Made by a program: the position numbers and the translations under genes
Part shown: one piece after another, positions 23,478 through 31,136 of the stretch
Layout of the letters: every line of letters starts with the position of its first letter
Position numbering within the stretch: the stretch's first letter is position 1
Assembly: GCA_903953805.1 (NCBI GenBank)
Contig: CAJBLC010000137.1
Location: 1 to 35,943, forward strand
From: an uncultured Actinomycetes bacterium
GTDB lineage: Bacteria > Actinomycetota > Actinomycetes > Nanopelagicales > Nanopelagicaceae
Reading direction: 5' to 3'
Length of the DNA: 35,943 bases
Notes under the pieces: generated by a model
What the model saw: the letters and a program-made list of their open reading frames with translations, nothing else
Databases searched by the model: none
Told to the model about the DNA's origin: nothing

Positions 23478-24249
23478 CTTCTGCCTCCGCCAATCGTTTC
23501 TCATTCTCAAACCAATCTTTCGCGGCTAAGACTATCCACATTGAGTCGATCAACATTCCCATCGCCCACATAATTGCACCACCAGTGTGCTGATCGCTGA
23601 GTCCCATCGACATCGATGTGTTCTGTGGCAGTGAGTGAAGGACTCGATTTCCTGAATAGAGGAAGAACCCAGTCATCGTCTCTGGCAACATCATCGCGAA
23701 GAGCGATAGAACGCGCTGTGAGTATGGAACTGGATATGGGTGCGGGTTTCCTTCCATCACTGGGTAGTAATAGATGACCCCACCGATCAAGAAGAGAATT
23801 AACTCCAGGCAATGGATATTGGGATTCTTCATGCCAGCGTTAGCGAGCGGTGAAAAATGGGTCGCGATTAGGACAAAGAGGAAGACCCCGAAACCAACCT
23901 CAGCCTTAAAGAGCAGTCGAATCAGTGGATTTCGAGCGAGCGCAGATCCGACTCGGCCGGCTCTGCCCTGCGACCCGAGTAAGAGCTTGAAGGGTGAGCC
24001 CAGGACGATCAGTGGTGAGATCAGCATCATCAACAGAATGTGCTGGACCATATGAACCCAGAAGGTATTGACCGCCTTATGGGGAACTGGGCCGACCAAG
24101 ATGGCCGCCATAAGGGCCATGGCTAGGTAGAAGAGCCCCTGCCGGATTGCGCTGATATTGCGCTGTTTTTTAGCCTCTTTGGCATACCAATAGGTGGTCG
24201 CGGCCAAAACAACTGCAAAGGCAAGGTCCCAGATTGGGTTGAGTTTCAC
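23470..24249 (-). CDS. ctaG: Cytochrome c oxidase assembly protein, caa3-type CtaG family
   Basis: Multi-TM protein with HMVQHILLMMLISPLIVLGSP and PETMTGFFLY motifs; next to the ctaCDE locus. Confidence 0.88.
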   Translation of the reverse strand: MKLNPIWDLAFAVVLAATTYWYAKEAKKQRNISAIRQGLFYLAMALMAAILVGPVPHKAVNTFWVHMVQHILLMMLISPLIVLGSPFKLLLGSQGRAGRVGSALARNPLIRLLFKAEVGFGVFLFVLIATHFSPLANAGMKNPNIHCLELILFLIGGVIYYYPVMEGNPHPYPVPYSQRVLSLFAMMLPETMTGFFLYSGNRVLHSLPQNTSMSMGLSDQHTGGAIMWAMGMLIDSMWIVLAAKDWFENEKRLAEAEDE

Positions 24250-24321
24250 GAGTTCATCACTGGTCTAAAAACCTCGTTCTCTCACAGGAAATCGTTATAA
24301 AACTGGAGCAATCGGACACCC

Positions 24322-24408
24322 GAAAACCCTTTTCTTCGCTTAGTACGGAGCGTACCCTGCTCTTAAGGAATTCCTCACGGATATTTCACTCGGCTTTGAG
24401 AAAGGCCG
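24322..24408 (+). promoter_or_regulatory. Inverted-repeat-rich leader upstream of the oxidase operon
   Basis: GAAAA-CCC-TTTTC (24322-24334), GTACG-GAG-CGTAC (24343-24355), AGGAATTCCT (24366-24375), CGGCTTT-GAGA-AAGGCCG (24391-24408). Confidence 0.45.
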
Positions 24409-24414
24409 ACCCTC

Positions 24415-25143
24415 ATGAGAAAGAAGGAACAAGTGGAAACTTCCACGCACGAAGTGTCGGGAGGTAAGCGCTTGATCAGCGCCGTCGCCTTCCTCATATT
24501 TGGTGTTGCAGTTGTCGCGACCGTGGGGTTCACCCTCCACTCAGTCTCAGCTGACTCGCAGAAGAAGAGTTATGCGACGGTCAACGGCACAACAGTTGTT
24601 AATGGTGCAACCTTGAAACACGCGTTTGTCTCAGAGAGCGTCTTCCCAGATGATGCAACAGCTCGGACGAATCACGTCAACCGAACGAACTCTCATCCTT
24701 GGCCTTTCTATACAGAAGAGCATCTTGTCCTTCCTGCTCATGCACTTGTCACTATGACTCTTAAGGTCTACGACGGTGGAGAAAAACTCAATACCAATTA
24801 CTTTGCAAAGGTCGTTGGCACTGTCGATAACACTATGACCGTCGACGGTAAGCAGGTCTCTGAGTTAGCACCTGATGGAGTTCAGCACACCTTCACGCTC
24901 CATGGGCTCCCAACTTCGACTCAAGATTCAATGTTCGTAAACGTCCCGCTCCCAAAGATGAGCGATGACGAAATGACAAACAACAAGTACCACACCGTTG
25001 TCTTCTCCTTCGTTACCGGTGGAGCTGGCGAATATGTCTGGAACTGTGAATACCCATGCGGCGATGGCACCTACGCCAAGTTCGGCGCAGTGATGGGCCA
25101 AAACGGGTACATGTCTGGAAAGGTGAGTGTCGTCAATGGCTGA
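24415..25143 (+). CDS. Membrane-anchored cupredoxin-like protein related to oxidase subunit II
   Basis: One N-terminal TM; C-terminal QHTFTLHG and VWNCEYPCGDGTYAKFGAVMGQNGYMSGKVSVV. GTG 24433 with SD AAGGA is an alternative start. Confidence 0.75.
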   Translation: MRKKEQVETSTHEVSGGKRLISAVAFLIFGVAVVATVGFTLHSVSADSQKKSYATVNGTTVVNGATLKHAFVSESVFPDDATARTNHVNRTNSHPWPFYTEEHLVLPAHALVTMTLKVYDGGEKLNTNYFAKVVGTVDNTMTVDGKQVSELAPDGVQHTFTLHGLPTSTQDSMFVNVPLPKMSDDEMTNNKYHTVVFSFVTGGAGEYVWNCEYPCGDGTYAKFGAVMGQNGYMSGKVSVVNG

Positions 25144-25927
25144 TCACAATGCGGAGCAGTTAGCTCCAACACCAGGAGAACGCGCAAGTACTTTCTTTAA
25201 GCGCAAGGATGTTGTCAACACAGCAATTTACTTTGTACTGTGGACAGCACTCTTTGTTCTACTAGGAACGCTCTTCTATCCAAAGTGGATGCCAACAATC
25301 ATGTCAGTGGAGATGAAATCCGCTGAGAAGATTATGATCTGGTTTACCGTGATTTCTGCGCCTATTGCAGCGATTGTTCTAGCGGTAGCGACCAATGCAT
25401 TCATCAATGGGCACCGTGGAGATACTCCTCCACCTGATGGTCCAGCGGTTCGCACTAACGGCCCAGTCGTCGCAGTATGGACAATCACCTCAACCGTCTT
25501 TGCACTCGTTGCAATTGTTTGGGGCCTAACCGAGATGAACGGCCAAGCGGTTGCTGCAGCGAAAGATGCAAAGAGTGCAATCACTGTTGAGGTTACTGGC
25601 TCACAGTGGCTCTGGACATTTAAATACCCAGCACAAGGAATTGAGACTCATGAGCTCAATCTCCCAGTCGATGTCCCAGTCATCTTTAACATCAGATCGG
25701 CAGATGTGAATCACTCATTCTGGCCAGTTCAACTCGGTGTCAAGATCGACGCGAATGCGCAGACAACAACAGTTATTCATACGACTCCAACCATGGTTGG
25801 GCCGATCGATGTGAAGTGCGCAGAACTTTGCGGCCTCTATCACGCATATATGGAGACAAATGGCGCAGTGCAGTCACAGAGTGACTTCAATGCTTGGGTC
25901 ACTGCACAAGGAGGACATAACGCATGA
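25136..25927 (+). CDS. ctaC: Cytochrome c oxidase subunit II
   Basis: CuA motif VKCAELCGLYHAYM, DVNHSFW; three hydrophobic segments. GTG 25127 is an alternative start. Confidence 0.94.
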   Translation: MADHNAEQLAPTPGERASTFFKRKDVVNTAIYFVLWTALFVLLGTLFYPKWMPTIMSVEMKSAEKIMIWFTVISAPIAAIVLAVATNAFINGHRGDTPPPDGPAVRTNGPVVAVWTITSTVFALVAIVWGLTEMNGQAVAAAKDAKSAITVEVTGSQWLWTFKYPAQGIETHELNLPVDVPVIFNIRSADVNHSFWPVQLGVKIDANAQTTTVIHTTPTMVGPIDVKCAELCGLYHAYMETNGAVQSQSDFNAWVTAQGGHNA

Positions 25928-27810
25928 GCACTTTAGATAAGACACATACAAGTTCACGACCAGTTCCTAATCCAAAGCGGAGTCTGATCACTCGCTTACA
26001 TATGGGTACTGGCGTCGTCGTTGGCTTGATCTTTGCTGCGATTGCTTACTATGCACTTCGGCATTCGCTACTCACATATACCGACAAGGTTGCAGATCCA
26101 CTTACTCCTCATGATGACAATATTGTGTTGCTAGGAGCGATGTTCGCTTGGTCAATCGGTTTCCTTGTAGGTATCGGTGCATTTATTGGACCGTGGCGTT
26201 GGCTCATCGGTAAAGATCTCACCGATGAAGAGATTCTCTACATGGCGGGCGATGGCCAGGGTACTAAGCGTTACTTCAAGTACTGCACCGACCACAAGGT
26301 CGTTGGAATTCAGTATTTAGTAGGCGTGATGACGATGCTTGGCGTCGGTGGAACCATGGCAATGATGATCCGTACCAACTTGGCTCGTCCAGGTGGACAC
26401 TTTGTTACCGCGACCGTCTACAACTCACTCGTTGGTTTGCACGGAATCACAATGATTATCGCGATGATTATCGTTGCAACCGGCCCATTCGGTAACTACA
26501 TCATGCCAATCATGATCGGTGCTTACGATATGGCCTTCCCTCGCCTCAACGCCTTGTCATGGTGGGTTCTCTTCACTGCGATCCCTGTGCTCTGTAGCGC
26601 GTGGTTCCTCGGTGGTATCCCAACTGGTTGGACCGCTTATGCGCCGCTGAGCGTTCAAGCTGGGCCAGGTATGAATGCCTTTATTGCAACGATCATTATC
26701 TTCGCGGTATCAACTGCAGTTGCAGGTATGAACATCACAACAACCGTTGTTGCGATGCGTACCAAGGGTATGAAGTGGAACCGTGTTCCGATCTTTGTGG
26801 TTGGTTCAACAATTTCAGTTGCACTTGCTATCCCAGCATTCCCAACATTTATGTTGGCGATGGTTCAAACTGGACTAGATCGAACATTTAACACTGGCTT
26901 CTACGATGCCCACATGGGTGGAACTGGCTGGCTTTACGCCAACCTCTTCTGGATCATGGGTCACCCTGAGGTGTATGTGATCTTGATTCCTGGTGTTGCT
27001 GCACTGATGGAGATCGTTCCGGTCTTCGTACGAAAGCCACTCTTCTCGTATAACGCAGCGATCCTCGGATTCGCTGGTATCGCCGGACTCTCGATTCTCG
27101 TTTGGGCTCACCATATGTACATGGCAGGTTGGGCACCTTCGCTCAACGGTCCATTCATGGTGACGACCGAGATGATCTCGATTCCGACCGGACTGCTCTT
27201 CCTCGTTCTTATTGGAACGATGTGGCGCGGAAAGCCGTGGCTGAAACTTCCTATGCTCTCTGTCTTCGCATTCTTGTGGGACTTCATGATCGGTGGAATT
27301 ACCGGTATCTATCTCTCAGATGTTCCTGCAGATAGCTATCTTCACGGTTCAATGTTCGTTACCGCGCACTTCCACTTCACACTGATGGGCGCAGCGCTCA
27401 CTGGTGCAATCGGCGGACTTGCATACTGGTATCCAAAGATGACAGGTCGCATGCTCAATGAGCGCGCTGGTTACATCTCCTTCTGGTTCACCCAGATCGG
27501 ATTTAACGTCCTCTTCTTCGGAATGTTCATGGCTGGTGCAGAAGGCCAACCACGTCGCGTGATGGATTACGCAGCTCTCTTCGCCCATTCAAATATGGTC
27601 TCAACCGCTGGCGCGTATAGCGTCGGTATCGGAATGATCATCCTGCTCTGGGCTGTTATCCACTCATGGACCAAGGGCAAGATCGCGCCAATGAATCCAT
27701 GGGGTGCGAAGACGCTCGAGTGGACCGTTCCATATCCAGTCCCACTCACCAACTTTGATGAGCTTCCTGTCATCACAAGTGATCCTTATGGCTACGGAAA
27801 GGGTAAGTAA
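25924..27810 (+). CDS. ctaD: Cytochrome c oxidase subunit I with N-terminal extension
   Basis: GHPEVYVILIPG, WAHHMYMAG, AHFHF, IGAYDMAFPRLN; about 120-residue N-terminal extension before TDHKVVGIQY. Confidence 0.96.
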   Translation: MSTLDKTHTSSRPVPNPKRSLITRLHMGTGVVVGLIFAAIAYYALRHSLLTYTDKVADPLTPHDDNIVLLGAMFAWSIGFLVGIGAFIGPWRWLIGKDLTDEEILYMAGDGQGTKRYFKYCTDHKVVGIQYLVGVMTMLGVGGTMAMMIRTNLARPGGHFVTATVYNSLVGLHGITMIIAMIIVATGPFGNYIMPIMIGAYDMAFPRLNALSWWVLFTAIPVLCSAWFLGGIPTGWTAYAPLSVQAGPGMNAFIATIIIFAVSTAVAGMNITTTVVAMRTKGMKWNRVPIFVVGSTISVALAIPAFPTFMLAMVQTGLDRTFNTGFYDAHMGGTGWLYANLFWIMGHPEVYVILIPGVAALMEIVPVFVRKPLFSYNAAILGFAGIAGLSILVWAHHMYMAGWAPSLNGPFMVTTEMISIPTGLLFLVLIGTMWRGKPWLKLPMLSVFAFLWDFMIGGITGIYLSDVPADSYLHGSMFVTAHFHFTLMGAALTGAIGGLAYWYPKMTGRMLNERAGYISFWFTQIGFNVLFFGMFMAGAEGQPRRVMDYAALFAHSNMVSTAGAYSVGIGMIILLWAVIHSWTKGKIAPMNPWGAKTLEWTVPYPVPLTNFDELPVITSDPYGYGKGK

Positions 27811-27813
27811 CTC

Positions 27814-28419
27814 ATGAGCCACGACACAGAGTTCCACGTACACCACGATTCAGATGCAGCTGTCGGTCGTCGTGAACGCCTTGGAGTAAGACTTCTCATC
27901 GTCGCAGATGGTGCATTCCTCTTCGGCATGATCTTCTCTTACTTCTATCTCCGTAACCTCAATGCTGGTGGCCAATGGTTACCAGAAGGAGTAAAGAAGT
28001 TCTCGACTGCATCCGCTTGGCTCGTTGCTCTTCCATTTGTGATCGCAGCAATTAGCCACCGAATCGGTCAAACTAGCAAGCAGACTCGAAATCTCACATC
28101 TGTCGTGACACTTCTTGTTCTCCTTGTTGGTGGTTACTACCAGATCCACCAGATGGCGAATATGCCATTCCTAATCAAAGATGATGGTGGGGTTGTCTCA
28201 TTCCATGGTGCCTATGCATCGAACTGGGTTGTGATGGCTGGTTCTGGCGTCTTCCATTACTTCCTTGCGGCATTTATTGCCCTTGGAATCTTGCTCCGCA
28301 ACCGCAACACTGATTTGCCAGAAGAGTTAGAGCTCTGGCGCCAGCGAATTGCTCAATCATGGTTCACATGGTGCGCAATAGCTGCAGTTCTTACAGCGAT
28401 CACACTCTCGATCGTTTAA
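27814..28419 (+). CDS. ctaE: Cytochrome c oxidase subunit III
   Basis: RRERLGVRLLIVADGAFLFGMIFSYFYLR, FHGAYASNWVVMAGSGVFHYFLAAF; five TM segments; immediately follows ctaD. Confidence 0.92.
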   Translation: MSHDTEFHVHHDSDAAVGRRERLGVRLLIVADGAFLFGMIFSYFYLRNLNAGGQWLPEGVKKFSTASAWLVALPFVIAAISHRIGQTSKQTRNLTSVVTLLVLLVGGYYQIHQMANMPFLIKDDGGVVSFHGAYASNWVVMAGSGVFHYFLAAFIALGILLRNRNTDLPEELELWRQRIAQSWFTWCAIAAVLTAITLSIV

Positions 28420-28430
28420 CCGTTAAAGTG

Positions 28431-28470
28431 AAAACCCCCGCTAGCCAACCGGCTGCGGGGGTTTTCTTTT
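28431..28470. terminator. Bidirectional intrinsic terminator between ctaE and the convergent small secreted-protein gene
   Basis: AAAACCCCCGC-T-AGCC-AACC-GGCT-GCGGGGGTTTT followed by CTTTT; flanking A and T tracts work on both strands. Confidence 0.9.
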
Positions 28471-28478
28471 GAATGCGG

Positions 28479-28757
28479 TTACTTCGTCGCCTTTGGTGAA
28501 GGCTTGGTTGTAGGACGCTTCTTAATAACTGAAGTCTTGGCCTTAGCGACCTTCTTTGAACCTTCTTCAGCGGTTCCAGTCGATGCCTCTGACATCTCGT
28601 GGGTTGCTGTGCCTTCTTTGCCCTTAGTGGCTGTGTGCTTCATGGCCCCAGCAATAGTTGGCTTAGCGCTTGGTGATGCCGCCTGAGCGGAGTTTCCAAG
28701 GATAAGTCCGAGTGCGAGTGTTGTTGCTGCGATTGACGTGCTCATTGTTTTATTCAT
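28479..28757 (-). CDS. Small secreted low-complexity protein (Lys/Thr/Ala-rich)
   Basis: 92 aa with signal peptide MNKTMSTSIAATTLALGLILGNSAQAA; TAGACT + 6 nt directly upstream of ATG. Confidence 0.75.
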   Translation of the reverse strand: MNKTMSTSIAATTLALGLILGNSAQAASPSAKPTIAGAMKHTATKGKEGTATHEMSEASTGTAEEGSKKVAKAKTSVIKKRPTTKPSPKATK

Positions 28758-28808
28758 AGGAGCAGTCTAAAGGAAGGGCAAGCGACTATTATTGATAACA
28801 CAGTAATC

Positions 28809-28820
28809 GTGGATATCCAC
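28809..28820. repeat. Perfect 12-bp palindrome GTGGATATCCAC
   Basis: Equals its own reverse complement; lies 17 bp upstream of the small ORF start at 28837. Confidence 0.5.
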
Positions 28821-28836
28821 AGGAAAGGCTCAGAAA

Positions 28837-28944
28837 ATGGCTAACAAAGAACAAAAGGGCAATGCAAATACTAAGAAGGAGCCAAAGCTCTCTCTCAAAG
28901 AGAAGCGCGCTGCAAAGCAGGAGAAGAAGGCTTCAAAAGGGTAA
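28837..28944 (+). CDS. 35-aa highly basic small protein (not in the ORF track)
   Basis: ATG...TAA encoding MANKEQKGNANTKKEPKLSLKEKRAAKQEKKASKG; SD-like AGGAAAGG upstream. Confidence 0.65.
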   Translation: MANKEQKGNANTKKEPKLSLKEKRAAKQEKKASKG

Positions 28945-28960
28945 ATAGCCCTTTCTATCC

Positions 28961-30133
28961 GTGACGCTTACCGCCCAAGAGTTAAAGCGTCCGCGCCTGG
29001 CGGTAACGCTCACCTTTATTACCAATGGAATTGTCGGGGGATCTCTGGTCTCCCGAATTCCAGATTACAAAGCACGTCTTCATATAAGTAACTCGACTCT
29101 GGGAACATCGCTCTTCTTTGCCTCACTTGGAGTGCTCATTGCCTTGGGACCCGCTGGCCGCCTCGCTGCAAAATATGGAAGCCGGACAACCTCTTTCTAT
29201 GCATCACTGGCCTTGGCCGCGATCTTTCCGCTCACAGGTCACATCGCAAATCTCGCATGGTTCTCTCTCTCGCTCTTTCTCTATGGTGCTTGCGCAGCAA
29301 CTCAAGATGTTTCGATGAATACCCACGCCGTAACACTTGAACAGCAATCTGGTCGCCGATTGATGAGTACCTTCCATGGAATGTTTTCTGTGGGTGGTTT
29401 TGCCGGTGGAATCATCGGTGGACTTCTCTATCAAGCAAAAATTCCCGTTCAGATCCAGACACTTCTTATCTCACTCTTTATTCTGGTTGTAGCGCTTTCG
29501 ATGAAAGAGTTCTGGCTGCCTGCGAGCGCAGATATTCATGAGCGCATTAAGGAGACAGCTTCGGGTAAGAGAAAACGCCCAACTCTCTTTATCGTTCTGG
29601 GATTAATCGGTTTGGCTGAGCAGATTGGTGAAGGCGCATCAGGAGATTGGGGCGGAGTACTCAGCAAGAATACATTCCACGCCTCACCATTTATTTCCAC
29701 GCTCCCCTATATCTTCTTCTCAGCCGCAATGGTTCTTGGCCGATTTAATGGCGACCGTATCGCCGGAAAAATTGGTAATCAGAAGACCCTCGTTATCGGA
29801 GGTTCGCTAGCCGGAATTGGATTAACAGCCGGAATTCTCATTGGTCACAGCTATGGAGTCATCGCCGCCTGGACGATTGTTGGGCTGGGAGTCTCAGTGG
29901 CAATACCTATTCTCTTCAGCGCTGTTGGCTCACTTGCCACCCATAAATACCCTGGAGTCATTGCTCCAAGTGAAGGCGTCGCCATGGTCTCTGGTATCGC
30001 CTACTTTGGCTTCATCGTTGGCCCGCCATTGATGGGTTTTGTCGCGGATCAAATAACCCTTCGATGGGCAATGTTGATTCCAGCTGCCCTTTACTTCGTA
30101 TTTGTCGCAGGTTCCCTTATTACAAAGGAATAG
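28961..30133 (+). CDS. MFS transporter
   Basis: Twelve-TM-type hydrophobic pattern; GTG start MTLTAQELKRPRLAVTLTFITNGIVGGSLVSRIPD. Confidence 0.87.
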   Translation: MTLTAQELKRPRLAVTLTFITNGIVGGSLVSRIPDYKARLHISNSTLGTSLFFASLGVLIALGPAGRLAAKYGSRTTSFYASLALAAIFPLTGHIANLAWFSLSLFLYGACAATQDVSMNTHAVTLEQQSGRRLMSTFHGMFSVGGFAGGIIGGLLYQAKIPVQIQTLLISLFILVVALSMKEFWLPASADIHERIKETASGKRKRPTLFIVLGLIGLAEQIGEGASGDWGGVLSKNTFHASPFISTLPYIFFSAAMVLGRFNGDRIAGKIGNQKTLVIGGSLAGIGLTAGILIGHSYGVIAAWTIVGLGVSVAIPILFSAVGSLATHKYPGVIAPSEGVAMVSGIAYFGFIVGPPLMGFVADQITLRWAMLIPAALYFVFVAGSLITKE

Positions 30134-30155
30134 TCGACCCTGATAGATTCACCGT

Positions 30156-31133
30156 ATGAGCAGAGAATTTAGATGGGGCTTTCTAAGTGCCGGTGGAATT
30201 GCAACAGCAGTAGCTGAGGATTTCCAGATTGCTGGATTAAAGATTCAGGCAGTTGGCGCACGAGATTATGCAAAGGCAAATGAGTTTGCCGATAAATTTG
30301 GAATCCCCAACCGCCACCAAGGATATGAGACACTCGTCAACGATCCAGAGATTGATATCGTCTACATCTCAACGATTCACCCACTTCACAAGCGCGACGC
30401 GCTCTTGGCTCTCAACGCAGGCAAGCATATTCTCTTAGAGAAGCCATTCACCATTAATGCAGGTGAAGCCCAAGAGATCTACGCCCTTGCTCAATCTAAA
30501 AATCTTCTTGTGATGGAGGCGATGTGGACAAGGTTCTTGCCGTCCATGAATGCAATTTTTGATGTCATCAATTCTGGTGCACTTGGCGAGATAGAGCTCT
30601 TGATTGCCGATCACTCCCAAGCTCTGACTCATGTCCCACGACTGGTCGAACGCGAACTCGGCGGTGGAGCACTCCTTGATCTTGGTATCTATCCGATTTC
30701 ACTAGCTCATCGCATCTTTGGTAACCCGCAAGCAATCACTGCAAAGGCAAAGCTGACAAGTGAAAAGGTCGATGGAACCACATCCATGATCTTTGAATAT
30801 GCCGGTGGCCAGCAAGCAACGATGACTACATCGTTCCTAGGTGCGGGTCCCGTTACAGCAACAATTATCGGTTCACTCGGAAGAATCGAGATCGATGGAT
30901 CTTTCTACGGGCAGACCTCATTCCGCGTCTTTAACCGCAATGGTGAAGTCATCAAAACGTACAACGAGAAGATCAATGGTCAAGGTCGCCAATATCAAGC
31001 GATTCACGTTGAAGAATGTATTGCTGAAGGACTTACCGAGAGCCCAATCATGAGTCTGCGCGAGAGCGTCGAAATTATGCGGGTCATGGATCAAGTCAGA
31101 GCCCAGATTGGCCTTACTTATCCAACTGAGTAA
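30156..31133 (+). CDS. Gfo/Idh/MocA-family oxidoreductase
   Basis: Rossmann GFLSAGGIATAVAEDF, EKPFTINAGEAQE, GGGALLDLGIYPI. Confidence 0.92.
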   Translation: MSREFRWGFLSAGGIATAVAEDFQIAGLKIQAVGARDYAKANEFADKFGIPNRHQGYETLVNDPEIDIVYISTIHPLHKRDALLALNAGKHILLEKPFTINAGEAQEIYALAQSKNLLVMEAMWTRFLPSMNAIFDVINSGALGEIELLIADHSQALTHVPRLVERELGGGALLDLGIYPISLAHRIFGNPQAITAKAKLTSEKVDGTTSMIFEYAGGQQATMTTSFLGAGPVTATIIGSLGRIEIDGSFYGQTSFRVFNRNGEVIKTYNEKINGQGRQYQAIHVEECIAEGLTESPIMSLRESVEIMRVMDQVRAQIGLTYPTE

Positions 31134-31136
31134 CAG

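Noticed and set aside
24246-24257. Three-codon mini-ORF ATGAACTCGTGA overlapping the ctaG GTG start
   Set aside because: No TAnnnT at the right spacing and too short to separate from chance.
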